Under the pieces are notes generated by a model. It saw only the letters and a list, made by a program, of their open reading frames with translations. It made no database searches and was not told where the DNA came from. A DNA stretch of 64,000 nt from UBA6627 sp965248675 (lineage in GTDB: Bacteria > Chloroflexota > Dehalococcoidia > UBA2979). Positions within the stretch are counted from its first letter, which is position 1. Each line of letters opens with the position of its first letter. This document shows, piece by piece, positions 44,389 to 53,393 of this stretch. Position numbers and translations under genes: made by a program. The stretch lies in contig CBDFJZ010000008.1 in NCBI GenBank assembly GCA_965248675.1, positions 992,001-1,056,000 of the forward strand. Reading direction: 5' to 3'.

Positions 44389-44895
44389 ATGGATATCGAG
44401 GGACGGAAGATCCTGGTGCTCGGCGGCTACGGTCTGGTCGGAATGGCCGTCTGTCGCGAGCTGATCGCCTGCCGTGCCGGTGAGATTCAGATTCACTCGC
44501 TGCGGTCCGAAGAGGCGGAGAGTGCGCGTGAGGAGCTGGCCCCCGAAGCGGGTTCCACGACGCTCACCACCTCGGCGGGAGAAATCTTCGGACTCGACTA
44601 CGAGACCGACCGGCGCGGACGCATCGCCGCTCAGCTTGAACAGCTCGGAGGTGCGGCGCACCGGTTGGCGATTCCGCCCTCGGGGTGTGTTCCGGTCCGT
44701 GAGCGCCTCGAGGCACTCGGCGTCCGGCCGCCGCGGTGCGCAGCCGCCATCAGCTCTCTAAGCCGCGCCGATGAGCTGGGCGGAGGCCCGGCGGCCACGT
44801 TGGCGATGAGTTCATTCGCCGCTAGCAAGGCCCCGGGTGCGCGCCTTAGGATAAGTCGCTCACGGTCTAGGTCGGTCGCCGTCACGGGGCTGTGA
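44389..44895 (+). pseudogene. N-terminal Rossmann fragment of a saccharopine-dehydrogenase-like protein
   Basis: The first 85 residues form a clear NAD(P)-binding start: GRKILVLGGYGLVGMAVCRE, with the acidic IFGLDYETDRRGRIAAQLEQL block. From about 44650 the frame turns into low-complexity Arg/Ser/Ala sequence with no match to a second domain, so the gene seems cut by recombination. The ATG at 44389 has a weak purine stretch (accggagacag) upstream. The exact family is uncertain; a short-chain or saccharopine-type reductase is a guess from the Rossmann motif. Confidence 0.45.
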
Positions 44896-45333
44896 GATCG
44901 CGCCATCGCTTCCCGAGCCGCACCTGGCGTCGGGCTCGCCCAGATTGCCCGAGCAGGACCGTCGGAACCGCGACCTCACGATTCCAAAACCACTCGCTCT
45001 TCTGGGAGATGCTTGAGCCCCGTGCTGAGTACCAGATTCGCTCCCCCGTCGGATGCGCCCCGTGGCGCGGCAGAACGCGATCCGGACCAAGATCGGGACT
45101 GATCGCGCACAATTAGGTCTGCCGAAGGTTCGTCTGTCCGGTCTGCATTTACCCAGTCTGGTTAGAGAATCTCGTTAGGTCCTGGGAGTGGCCGCCACTT
45201 CTTGCGGATACGGTTGCTGGCCGACCAGGTCAGCCCCCCCCCCCTTTAGCCGCCCCGCGACCCAAGGTCGCCCGCGTCGCCGATCGTGGCGAGCGTACCG
45301 ACGGAGCACGCTTGCGCTGTTACCGTCGCGGCG
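44896..45333. other. Non-coding stretch with an 11-base C run
   Basis: No frame here shows a recognisable domain or convincing start. The sequence is slightly less GC-rich and includes a homopolymer of eleven C at 45234-45244, the longest in the window. It separates the truncated Rossmann gene from the lipoprotein gene. Confidence 0.5.
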
Positions 45334-46610
45334 ATGAGGGCGACCTTCAGCGCGCCCGCTCTAACGCTCGCGCTCGTCTCCGCCTGCTCGAGCGATGGTG
45401 GCGAGCCGGACGCGACGACGGAGGTCGACGCGGTGCAGCCAGGTCTCAACCGCATCCTCGTGCTGAGCGAGGAGGGCGACGTGTTCACGATCGACCCCGA
45501 TGGCGAGCAGCGCGTCGAGCTCACCTCGGACGCCGAGGCAGACCTCCAGCATCGCCAGCCGGTCTGGTCGCCCACCGGCGCGCGCGTCGCCTGGGCCACC
45601 TTCGACGCCCGGGGCGGCACGCCGCAGAGCACGGTGGTCACGAGCCGGCCGGACGGCGGCGCTCGCACGACGGCGCCCACGACCGCGCTCCCGATCTTGC
45701 TGTACTGGGATCCGACCGGCTCGCGTGTCGCCTACCTGGCGCCCACGACGCGGGACCTCGAGCTCGGCGTCGTCGAGGTCGCGGCCGGCGGAAGCGAGGC
45801 GACGCCGCTCGCGTCCGGCGCACCGTTCTACTTCTCGTGGAAGCCCGACGGGCGCGCGCTGCTCAGCCACATCGGCGCCGATGAGCTCAGCTACCTCACC
45901 CTCGACGGCGCCAGCACCGGCATCGCCGACGCGGCCGCTGCGTTTCCCGCCCCCGAATGGTCGAGTGCGACCGGCGCCGCTGTATACGCGGCTCGAACCG
46001 CCGGGGGCCAAACTCTGGTCCTCGCCGAGCCGCCGGCGGGACGCGCCGGGAGCTGCTGCGGTTCGAGGGGCTGATTCGCTTCGCGCTCAACACCGGCGGC
46101 GAGCGTCTCGCCTACGCCGTCCTCTCCCTGGACGGCGGCGAGTGGAGCGACGACGACGATGGCTTGGCTATCGCTTTGCGCACAGCGCAGCAGCAGCCGG
46201 AGCAGGCGCTCCCCGAGCTTGCCGTCTTCGACGTCATCAGCGAAAGCAACCGGCAGATTGGCGGCGGCGACGTCGTCGCCTTTTTCTGGAGCTCGGACGG
46301 CAACTCGCTCCTCTACCTGCTGGCGGAGCCGGGCGACGGCCTCCCCTGGCTCCGCTGGTACGTGTGGGACGAGGCCCGGAGCGTCAGGTTGAGCAGGTTT
46401 CTCCCGTCGCCTGCGTTCGCCCAGGAGTACCTGCCGTTCTTCGACCAGTTCGCGCGGGCGCTGTCACCCTGGTCGCCGGACGGCGAGCGCTTCGTATACG
46501 CGGGCACCGATCCTCAAGGCGAGGCAGCTATCTGGGTGCAGTCAGCCGACGGCGCGGTGCCGCCGATCCCCATCGCCGATGGCGCGTTCGCCAGCGGGTC
46601 CCCTCGATAG
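45334..46610 (+). pseudogene. Lipoprotein with WD40/TolB-like propeller, frameshifted once
   Basis: From the ATG at 45334 a lipoprotein signal is followed by a lipobox (LALVSACSSDGG), then propeller repeats (RILVLSEEGDVFTIDPDGEQ; PVWSPTGARVAW; LYWDPTGSRVAYLAP; FYFSWKPDGRALLSH). At about 46045 the frame is lost, and the protein continues one frame over (TRRELLRFEGLIRFALNTGG; AFFWSSDGNSLLYLLAEPGD; SPWSPDGERFVYAG) to a stop at 46610. A single missing base in a ggcgggacgcgccggg stretch restores about 425 residues. Either a fresh mutation or a sequencing error; the gene is otherwise well kept. Probably a surface-exposed binding protein. Confidence 0.7.
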
Positions 46611-46697
46611 GTTCCGACGAGGTTCGAGCTCGATGGGCATCGCGTGGCCTCGTCCGCCGAGCGACGAGGGAACTCCGATGACCCGTGGGAGGGAACA

Positions 46698-46957
46698 ATG
46701 TCCGAGACCACCAACAGCCCCGACGTCGCGGTCGAGTCCGACCAGGTCTTCCCGGTACTGCGCGAAAACATCCTGGCCGATGGTTTGCCTTTGGTCGCGG
46801 ACCTGGAGCGCTCGCATGGCTCGCAGTTGGTCGACGCGCTTGAGGGCAAGCAGTATCTCGACTGCTACTCCTGCTTCGCCTCGCTCCCGATCGGCCACAA
46901 CCATCCGAAGATGGCCGATCCGGGCTTTCTCCAGACGCTGACGCGTGCAGCGCTCGC
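46698..46957 (+). pseudogene. 5' fragment of L-lysine 6-aminotransferase
   Basis: From 46698 the frame reads VFPVLRENILADGLPLVADL, then ERSHGSQLVDALEGKQYLDC, then YSCFASLPIGHNHPKMADPG and FLQTLTRAALA, matching the first 85 residues of lysine epsilon-aminotransferase (Lat). At about 46957 it stops abruptly and minus-strand HsdR-N-like sequence begins, so the PLP domain is gone. Confidence 0.8.
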
Positions 46958-47569
46958 CCTTCGTTCGGCGAGGCCGAGGAGGCGTGGACTCGGGTTCCGT
47001 TTCGATCTGAGCGCCAGGCTCTTCAGCTCCGGCTTCCGCCGCGGGGGCAGAGGCCCGCAGGACACGCTCGATGGCACTCACGACGGCCTCAGTGGACACG
47101 CGCTCGCCGAACCGCTGCTGCACCGAGCGCCGGAGCGCCCGGACTGCTGCTGATTCCGAGCGGGACAGCTCGTCGGCCACCACGCGATCGACGAGCAGGC
47201 TGGTGATTGGGTTTGATTGAAAGCCAAGGCGTGCCGCGAAAACGCCGACAGCACTGCCCAGGCTTCCTCTGCTGCGGTCTCGTCCCCGTCAAGTCGGACC
47301 TCCGCGACCCGTTTCTCGCGAAGCGGACCTGTCGCGTGGGCGTCATACAGCGCCCACGCCAGACCGTTTGTGATCAGGCACCAGCGGACGCCCAACACGC
47401 TCGCGTACTGGACGCACTGCGCCGCATGCCGATCGGACAGCGAGTGCCGGACCGCCTTCGCCTCGACGATCACCTCAGGCTGCCCATCCACGAGCAGCTC
47501 GTAGTCGAGGAACTCCTTGGTTGCCGGGACGGTCACTTCCCGCCGAAGATGCTTGACGTCGGCGAATCC
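46958..47569 (-). pseudogene. HsdR N-terminal-domain (type IV-restriction-like) protein, truncated at both ends and frameshifted
   Basis: Leftward from 47569: KEFLDYELLVDGQPEVIVEA, then KAVRHSLSDRHAAQCVQYAS and VRWCLITNGLAWALYDAHAT. This is the PD-(D/E)XK HSDR_N domain (E-A-K catalytic motif VIVEAK; Q...YA; LTNG.W.LYD). Near 47212 the frame slips; the continuation is LLVDRVVADELSRSESAA, then RRSVQQRFGERVSTEAVVSA. The N-terminus is cut by IS copy 2 and the C-terminus by the lysine-aminotransferase fragment. Confidence 0.7.
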
Positions 47570-48008
47570 GGACGGCGCCCCACCGTGGATGCTCAGTGGC
47601 GCTGCGCAGGATCAGCCGCTGCCACTCGGCGGGAATGTGGGGACGCCCAGGTCCCGCGACGACTCTTCCAGCGCCAGTAGGCGCGCCAAGCAGAACGATG
47701 CCACCGCACCACCGTGTCCGGCTCGACCATCACGAGCGTGCCTCGCCAGCCGGACCAACCACGTGCCAGTAGTGACCAGCATCGGCGGTCGTGGCGACGG
47801 AGCCGCGGTCGACGACGGCCCCTTGTGTAGACGGCGAGCTGATGCCGCAGCGCTAAGTGCTCGAGGACGAGATCGCGGCGGGCGCGGACCGAAGCGAAGA
47901 GTGCTGCGACAAGCAGACGGAGGTAGAGCACAGACGAGCCTCTCGTGGCTCGCCGATACTCTGCTATCTCAGGACAGAGCTGCACCTATCAGGTTTTGCC
48001 GTCCCACG
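47570..48008. mobile_element. Insertion sequence copy 2, truncated (right 439 bp)
   Basis: Nearly identical to 42023-42461 of copy 1, including the right terminal repeat (47993-48008). The left 680 bp with the catalytic domain is missing; the break joins HsdR-N-like sequence. Its part of the transposase keeps Leu (TTA) where copy 1 has a stop, so copy 1 was damaged after the two separated. Confidence 0.85.
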
Positions 48009-48013
48009 GCCCC

Positions 48014-48520
48014 GTGCGAGGCGACGCTGAGCGTCAGGCCAACATGCTGCTAGCGGTCACGCCGGACTCCTTCATCCCCGAGGAGCACCCGATCCGCCGC
48101 ATCAAACCGATCGTCGAATCGGCGCTGGCGCGGCTCTCCTCCCTGTTCGACGGCATGTACGCGGACCGCGGCCGCCCCTCCATCCCGCCCGAGCACCTGC
48201 TCAAGGCGAACCTGCTGATCGCGCTCTATTCGATCCGCAGCGAGCGCCAGTTCTGCGAGCGGCTGCGCTACCTGCTCTTCAAGTGGTTCCTCGACCTCAA
48301 CGTCAGCGACGAGCCATTCGACGCCTCCAGCTTCTCGAAGAACCGCGAGCGCCTGCTCGCCTACGACGTCTCTCGCGCCTTCTTCGCGGAGGTGGTGGCC
48401 GAGGCGCGGCAGCGCCGGCTGCTCTCCGCCGACCACTTCACCGTGGACGGCACGCTGCTGGAGGCGTGGGCCTCGCTCAAGAGCTACCGCCCGCGCAACG
48501 TTCCGGGGAACGAGCGCGGG
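48014..48520 (+). pseudogene. 5' part of an IS5/IS1182-type transposase
   Basis: Starts GTG at 48014, six bases after the end of IS copy 2: VRGDAERQANMLLAVTPDSF, then PEEHPIRRIKPIVESALARL, GRPSIPPEHLLKANLLIALY, SERQFCERLRYLLFKWFLDL and ADHFTVDGTLLEAWASLKSY, which is the N-terminal domain and the first catalytic Asp (TVDGTLLEAWAS) of this transposase group. After about 48520 the sequence is unrelated; the second catalytic region is missing. The stretch 48520-48650 shows no supportable gene. Confidence 0.8.
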
Positions 48521-48650
48521 ACGCGTGGTGGGCCGTCCCCGCGGTCGTGCTCGGATACCTGGTGCACGCCTCGCTCGGTCCCGTTCGGGCCGGCAGCTGC
48601 CCGCCAACGGAGCGCGCGTCCGGCGCGTCGCCGCGTCGACGCCCGTGGGC

Positions 48651-49817
48651 TCACGGCCCGAGCAGTACCGGGATCACGTTCCGCGGTGGCGGGAAGCCCT
48701 GCCCACCCGACTCGTCGACCTCGAAGACCTCGAGGTGGCCGACCTGCTCCTCGGATGCCGTGTACTCGACCGTGAACGAGAACCGATAGGGGCCGTAGAC
48801 GCCACCGCCGATCGCGAAGCCGGAGGCGATCTCCGCGCCCACGCGGTCCAGCAGCCGCCAGTTGACGTTCGACTCGAACGTCCGCGAGCAGCCCATGACG
48901 GCGAAGCCGCTGCGGACACGCGCGCCGCCGTGCGGAGCCGTCACGAACACAAACGAGCCGATCTGGTCGAGGTCGCCGGCCTCGCAGGCGCCTGAGCCGA
49001 CCTCGATCAGCGAGTCGTTCTCCAGCACGAAGGATCGGCGCACGGGCACCGTCGGCGTCGCGGCGAAGGGCTCACTCGGCCGGCGGACGAGGTACGAGAC
49101 CGTGAGCCGTCCGTGCGCAACGGACACGTCGTCCACAATGATGCGGTCACCGAGGAAGACCGTGTCCGCGGCGCCGGCGCCGGCAGATCCGCGGAGCGCG
49201 GCCAGGTAGTAGAACGTGCCGCTGCCGCCCCGGTCCTGTGTCACGACCACGCCGGCATCCGCGGCGCCCGCACCGGCCAGCTCGCCGTAGGCGCGTCGCG
49301 CGCTGAGGACCGTCACCGTCTTCGTCGCGGACCCCGGCGCGACGGGCACTTCCAACCGGCCGTCGACGAGCGTCACGTCGTCAGCCTCGATTCGGTAGGT
49401 GGCGTTCGCGGGATCGACGGCGGGCGGCACCGCGTCGCGGCAGCGCACGAAGAACGGCGTCCCGGCGGGGATGCTCGGCGGGAACGGAGCGTTGACCTGC
49501 GCTGGGGCACCGGGGATGTGCACGCCCCACTCCAGCTGGGAGTGGACGGCGATGCTCTCCACGTCGCAGCCCGCATCGGTCAGCGTGGCGATCAATCCCC
49601 CCGCGGTCGTGCCTTCCGTCGTGGTCAGGAACGCCACGCCGGCCTGCGCGGGGGGGACGCCGGCGAAGCCGCCGTGCTCTCCCTGCGCTGCGGCGCCGCT
49701 CGCCCCGATCAGCGCGATGCCGGAAACGCTTGCGAGCGCCGCGAGAGCCGTCACTCCCGCGATGCGATTCCAGACGAGCACGTGTGGATCCCTCCGCCGC
49801 GTGGTATAGCTCAGCAA
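48651..49817 (-). CDS. Secreted protein with C-terminal Gmad2 (Ig-like) domain
   Basis: 388 residues. A signal segment at about 15-45 (VTALAALASVSGIALIGASGAAAQ). Residues about 50-130 hold a small domain with SIPAGTPFFVRCRD; 130-285 are beta-rich. The last 95 residues are a Gmad2 domain: RSGFAVMGCSRTFESNVNWR, LEVFEVDESGGQGFPPP and IPVLL at the very end, the pattern of the immunoglobulin-like domain of spore germination and GerMN-associated proteins. No enzyme motif. It lies just outside the left 76-bp repeat. The start could be a later Met/Val nearer the signal segment. Confidence 0.7.
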   Translation of the reverse strand: MLSYTTRRRDPHVLVWNRIAGVTALAALASVSGIALIGASGAAAQGEHGGFAGVPPAQAGVAFLTTTEGTTAGGLIATLTDAGCDVESIAVHSQLEWGVHIPGAPAQVNAPFPPSIPAGTPFFVRCRDAVPPAVDPANATYRIEADDVTLVDGRLEVPVAPGSATKTVTVLSARRAYGELAGAGAADAGVVVTQDRGGSGTFYYLAALRGSAGAGAADTVFLGDRIIVDDVSVAHGRLTVSYLVRRPSEPFAATPTVPVRRSFVLENDSLIEVGSGACEAGDLDQIGSFVFVTAPHGGARVRSGFAVMGCSRTFESNVNWRLLDRVGAEIASGFAIGGGVYGPYRFSFTVEYTASEEQVGHLEVFEVDESGGQGFPPPRNVIPVLLGP

Positions 49818-49904
49818 AGGCTGATGGAACGCCGTACCTGCCTCATCGTGTCACCGCCCCATCCTCTCAGGAGTTGGAGCCTCCAACATTCCCGGGGCGG
49901 TTCA

Positions 49905-49980
49905 GTCGAGGGTTCGAATCCCTTCTCCCGCTCCAACTTCGCCACCCCATGGCGAAGAAGCGCCGAGTCACCGGGCTGAA
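49905..49980 (+). repeat. Left 76-bp direct repeat (attachment-site candidate)
   Basis: Identical over 76 bp to 57048-57123. It begins with the T-arm and acceptor 3' half of a tRNA (TTCGAATCCC...CTCCCGCTCCA) and continues 45 bp past it. Within it CTTCGCCA-cccca-TGGCGAAG (49937-49957) is an 8-bp inverted repeat with a 5-bp spacer. The sequence to its left is not tRNA-like, so here only the 3' end exists. Confidence 0.85.
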
Positions 49981-50041
49981 ATCGCCGATTTCGTCGCCCT
50001 GCGGGGCCGCGAGCGCCACGGCTTCCTGAGGGAGTGGACTC

Positions 50042-50149
50042 ATGATCGGCCCAGCTTACCTCGACCGCGCGCGCGAGCTGTTCAGCCGCCACGGCGCGAA
50101 GCTCTACCTCGACCAGGTACTGGCCAAGAAGGATATGCTGCGGGCCTGA
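50042..50149 (+). pseudogene. C-terminal tail fragment of a TPR/AAA-regulator-like protein
   Basis: 35 codons reading GPAYLDRARELFSRHGAKLY followed by LDQVLAKKDMLRA and a stop. This helical end (LxxARxLFxxxGAxxYLxQV) is typical of the last repeat of TPR-containing adenylate-cyclase/ATPase regulators. A TGA lies just upstream in frame, so only the tail remains. Confidence 0.4.
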
Positions 50150-50253
50150 TGCCGCTTCCTGAGATCGCGCGCCGGCGTGTAGAGCACATCCTCGGCGACT
50201 TCTGTGAGGCACGCGTTCCTCGCCATGCGCGCGATCAGGTGCGACTCGAACTC
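50149..50253 (+). pseudogene. N-terminal fragment of a DUF3024 protein
   Basis: MPLPEIARRRVEHILGDFCE followed by ARVPRHARDQVRLEL is the start of DUF3024 proteins (RRVE..L..FC..RVPPHVRDQVRLE). The ERRPPW core that follows in complete members is absent. The ATG overlaps the previous stop (TGATG), as if the two were once coupled genes. Confidence 0.5.
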
Positions 50254-50311
50254 GGGGGCGGCGCCGGGATGCGGCAGCGCATGATGTCCTTGGTCTCCCG
50301 CTCCGTTCGAA

Positions 50312-51559
50312 TCACAACACGCCCGCGGACTGCTGCTGGGCGAACTCACCCTCGGAGAGTCCAAGTTCGCCCACGTAGATCTCGCGGTTGTACTCGCCAA
50401 CCATCGGTGCGTGCCGGACGACCTGCCACGGTGTCTCACTCAAAACGTACGGGGCGCCTGGGTAGGTGATGCTCCGCGCGAGGTCGTCGTGCTCTAGTGT
50501 GACGAGGAACCCTCGATCCTCGAGTTGCTCATCGCTCGCGAGGCCGTCGATCGTCCGCACCGGCATGCAGACCAGGTCGTGCTGCTGCGCGGAGTGGTAC
50601 ACGTCTTCCGCTCGCTGAGTGGCGAGACACGCACTGATCACGTCGTAGATATGGTCCAGGTGCTGGGGACGGGTGGCTGGGTCCTGGTAGCGCTCGTTTC
50701 TGAGATCGTGAGTCACTCCGAGGCTGTCGAGCCAATCGAGGATCTGCTCCCAACCGACCGCGCGGTAGGCGAAGTTCACCCAGCCCTCGGCGCACTGATA
50801 GTAGGTCGGTCGAGCGGCGGTCTGACTGCCGTCGTCATGGAAGATGCGCGACACGCCGCCGTTCCCGACGCGGCGCGGCACCACTCCGTGCTGCGTGTAG
50901 AAGTTCAGGTTGCCTGTCTGGAGCGTCGCGAGGGCGATCGCATCCTGCATCGAAACCTCAACGTGGGCGCCCTCGCCGGTGAGATCGCGCCTCGCGACGG
51001 CCGCCATCGCCCCCACCGCCGCATGGAGCGAAGCCTGGTGATACCCCTGGGAGGCTGCCACCCGTACCGGCGGGTCGTCGCTGAATCCGGTCAACGCCAT
51101 CAGCCCACCCATGGCCTGACCGATCAGATCGGAGCCTCGGAAGTTCCGATGCGGGCCGGTCAGGCCGAACGGCGTAACCGACACCTGGATCAGGCTCGGG
51201 TTGAGGCGCCTCGTCGCCTCATGCTCGAGTGAAAGCTCCTCCAACTCCGCGGGTGTGAAGCTCTCCACCAGCAGATCGGACGTTTCCAGCAGCCGGTCCA
51301 ACAAGGCGCGACCGGCCGGCGTACCCACGTCGAGCGTCACGCTCCGCTTGTTCGTGTTGAAGTGGAGGAAGGCGAGACTCCGGTCCGGCCCGGGCGCGTC
51401 GTCGACGAACGGGCCGGTGCCTCGCATCGGATCGCCCGTCGGTGGCTCGACCCGGATCACCTCGGCGCCGAGGTCGGCCATCAGCTTGGTCGCGTAAGCG
51501 CCGATCGCGTCGGTGAGATCGAGCACGCGGAGATCGGCGAGCGCCGCGGTCTGATCCAC
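50312..51559 (-). CDS. CoA-transferase family III (CaiB/BaiF), paralog inside the element
   Basis: 415 residues. Start region LADLRVLDLTDAIGAYATKLMADLGAEVIRVE, RNFRGSDLIGQAMGGLMALTGFSDDPP and the HVEVSMQDAIAL motif (Glu at the usual Asp position, as in the copy at 32116-33420), PYVLSETPWQVVRHAPMVGEY at the end. Complete and well preserved, unlike much of the surrounding debris. It lies within the repeat-bounded segment and could be cargo. Substrate unknown. Confidence 0.9.
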   Translation of the reverse strand: MDQTAALADLRVLDLTDAIGAYATKLMADLGAEVIRVEPPTGDPMRGTGPFVDDAPGPDRSLAFLHFNTNKRSVTLDVGTPAGRALLDRLLETSDLLVESFTPAELEELSLEHEATRRLNPSLIQVSVTPFGLTGPHRNFRGSDLIGQAMGGLMALTGFSDDPPVRVAASQGYHQASLHAAVGAMAAVARRDLTGEGAHVEVSMQDAIALATLQTGNLNFYTQHGVVPRRVGNGGVSRIFHDDGSQTAARPTYYQCAEGWVNFAYRAVGWEQILDWLDSLGVTHDLRNERYQDPATRPQHLDHIYDVISACLATQRAEDVYHSAQQHDLVCMPVRTIDGLASDEQLEDRGFLVTLEHDDLARSITYPGAPYVLSETPWQVVRHAPMVGEYNREIYVGELGLSEGEFAQQQSAGVL

Positions 51560-51610
51560 TAGCCTGCTCCTTCGATCGTGGCTTTGGTATGCTAGCGCGC
51601 AGAAGGAAAC

Positions 51611-52222
51611 ATGATGCTGCGGCTGGCTGCGATCGCTCTGGTGCTACTGCTGGCAGGCTTCCTCGCTCTCGCGCCGACCGCGCAGGCCCAGGACGATCCC
51701 TACGGTGACGGCCTCACTCGTGGCGAACTTGGCGAGTGGTTCCGCGAGAACTCACCCGGCGAGACTGAGCTTCGGACCGCCATACTGGGCTGGATCGATC
51801 CATGCAAGGAAGACGGCTGCTGGCTCACCCGGGGCAAGGTGTTTCTGGCGATGAGCCAGGTGGACGACGATGACGCCGGCGCCGAGTCTTCCATCGGCAA
51901 GTTCCACAGCACCGATACTCCTAGCGGTTCGCACGTCACCGGGGAGACGTTGCAGGGCTGGATCAACGAGTGGCGGGCATTCCACAGGGCCGAACATGCA
52001 GCGGCACTGGCTGCACTGCCGCCAGCGGCGCCGCCCACGCCTGAGCCGACACCGCCCCCTGTGCCGACGCCGTGGTGGGAGGAGACGACCCCGGCGCCAC
52101 ACTCCGTGGAGACATTCGAGGTGCAGCCGTGGTGGTGCGATGGCAACCGCTGCGGTTTCACCCCCGGGCCGCTGGTCACGTGCCACGTTATGAGCGACGG
52201 CTTCATCGAGTGCGAGCAGTGA
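51611..52222 (+). CDS. Exported protein of unknown function with Pro-rich linker
   Basis: 203 residues. Signal peptide (1-27: LAAIALVLLLAGFLALAPTAQA). Residues 28-130 are a helical-looking domain with paired cysteines (DPCKEDGCW); then a proline-rich linker (PPAAPPTPEPTPPPVPTP) and a tail with three more cysteines (WWCDGNRCGF, LVTCHVM). Disulfides and export are likely. No family recognised. Its stop overlaps the next small frame (GTGA), suggesting a three-gene operon with DUF1828. Confidence 0.65.
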   Translation: MMLRLAAIALVLLLAGFLALAPTAQAQDDPYGDGLTRGELGEWFRENSPGETELRTAILGWIDPCKEDGCWLTRGKVFLAMSQVDDDDAGAESSIGKFHSTDTPSGSHVTGETLQGWINEWRAFHRAEHAAALAALPPAAPPTPEPTPPPVPTPWWEETTPAPHSVETFEVQPWWCDGNRCGFTPGPLVTCHVMSDGFIECEQ

Positions 52223-52341
52223 ACCCGGGAGGCCCCCACCGCTTCACAAGCCTTGACGGCGCCTTCAGGTGCCTGATCGAGGACTTCCGGCTCCAGGGGA
52301 TCGCTGCTCCTGAGCCCGATCAGCCAAGGCTGCTCCGATGA
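52219..52341 (+). CDS. Possible 40-residue coupled ORF
   Basis: GTG at 52219 overlaps the previous stop, and its own stop overlaps the DUF1828 start (ATGA). It reads RFTSLDGAFRCLIEDFRLQG in the middle. No known family; the double overlap is the only support. It could be a small coupled protein or simply leader sequence. Confidence 0.3.
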   Translation: MNPGGPHRFTSLDGAFRCLIEDFRLQGIAAPEPDQPRLLR

Positions 52342-52880
52342 CTCTTGACGCAGAGGCCCTGAGGAACCTCCTGTGCGAGCGCCTCTGTGAGGACGTGGGT
52401 GTCGATTCGCGCCCGGACGGCGAGCTCATGCTGCGAACGCACTTCAGGTTTCCCGACGGAGACGGGTACCCCTTCCATCTGTCCGAGGCGCCTTCCGGTG
52501 GCCTTCGACTATCGGACCACGGTCACACACTCATGCACATCAGCTACGAGCACGACATCGACTCGTTCCTGACGGGGACGCGAGGAATGCTGCTTGAGCG
52601 CATCGTTGGCGAGAGCGGCATCCACCAGGACAGCGGCGTCTTCTCCGTCGACACGCCCCCCGAGCGGCTGCCCGAAGCCATCTTCGGCTTTGGGCAGGCG
52701 TTGACCCGCATCTACGACCTGACACTGCTCTCGCGCTCCAACGTCGGTTCCACCTTCTACGATGACCTCGCCGACTGCCTCACGGGCTTCGTCGACGAGG
52801 CCAAGATGCAGCGCGACTACCAGCCCGGTGTGCCGAATGCGGCGACGGCTGGCGGTCACGCCTGGATCGAGCTGCCGTAG
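52338..52880 (+). CDS. DUF1828 protein with shortened C-terminal part
   Basis: 180 residues. DUF1828 at about 15-130: LRTHFRFPDGDGYPFHLSEA, GLRLSDHGHTLMHISYE, then GVFSVDTPPERLPEAIFGFG. From STFYDDLADCLTGFVDEAKM it enters the DUF1829-like partner domain, but ends 40 residues later, whereas full members continue about 80 more. So the 3' end is probably truncated. DUF1828 proteins occur in phage and mobile regions; the function is unknown. Confidence 0.65.
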   Translation: MTLDAEALRNLLCERLCEDVGVDSRPDGELMLRTHFRFPDGDGYPFHLSEAPSGGLRLSDHGHTLMHISYEHDIDSFLTGTRGMLLERIVGESGIHQDSGVFSVDTPPERLPEAIFGFGQALTRIYDLTLLSRSNVGSTFYDDLADCLTGFVDEAKMQRDYQPGVPNAATAGGHAWIELP

Positions 52881-52945
52881 CGATCCGGCGGCGGTGTTCC
52901 GCGGGTTCATGTAGAGCTGCTCGCCCTCCGCCGCGCGGGCGGCGT

Positions 52946-53365
52946 TCAGCCTCGGCGGAGCCCGCTTAAAAGTGTGCAGCGCCCACCCCGAACCTCAGCA
53001 TGCACCGAACCTCCGCGGGTGCCCGAGTGTTCCACCTTGACGTTGTCGCGGAACTTGGCCGGTCGATGGGCCTTGAGTAGGAAGATGAGCAGCGTGTCCG
53101 AGTAGACGGACTCACTCCCCACCACTTCGCCGGCGTACCAGACATCGCGCTTGACGCCCGTGGCGCGACGACGGGCCTCGCGCTCGAGCAGGTCGACGGC
53201 CTGCTCGAGCGCCTCTTCCCATGAGCGCCTGAACGCCTTGCTCCGGTTGCGCGTCCGGTAGGCGTGCTGGCGGGTCACCCCGGCCCCGCTGGCCGCGAGC
53301 GTCACGTTGCCCGTCGCCCTGAGCCGCTCGATGAACACACCTCGCCAGGCAACCGCAGCCGTCAT
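52946..53365 (-). CDS. Phage terminase small-subunit-like protein
   Basis: 139 residues. N-terminal HTH-like block (RATGNVTLAASGAGVTRQHA, then RNRSKAFRRSWEEALEQA) followed by LEREARRRATGVKRDVWYAG and SDTLLIFLLKAHRPAKFRDN. This combination (A...AGVsR...yR..R.d..Fa..w.eA...a.d.LE.EA.RRA.eG, YSD.LLifLLKA.rP) is the usual terminase small-subunit pattern. The last 25 residues (GGRCTLLSGLRRG) look abnormal, so the end may be altered. No large subunit is nearby, so packaging function is absent or supplied elsewhere. Confidence 0.65.
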   Translation of the reverse strand: MTAAVAWRGVFIERLRATGNVTLAASGAGVTRQHAYRTRNRSKAFRRSWEEALEQAVDLLEREARRRATGVKRDVWYAGEVVGSESVYSDTLLIFLLKAHRPAKFRDNVKVEHSGTRGGSVHAEVRGGRCTLLSGLRRG

Positions 53366-53393
53366 TCCACCCCCCTTTGGGTGTCATCCTTTG

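Noticed and set aside
48520..48650. A membrane-protein fragment in the gap after the IS5-like piece
   Set aside because: One frame reads a short hydrophobic stretch (AVPAVVLGYLVHASLG), but it is too short and has no start or family match.
49857..49935. A complete tRNA gene ending at the left 76-bp repeat
   Set aside because: Only the T-arm and acceptor 3' end are present; the bases upstream form no anticodon or D arm.
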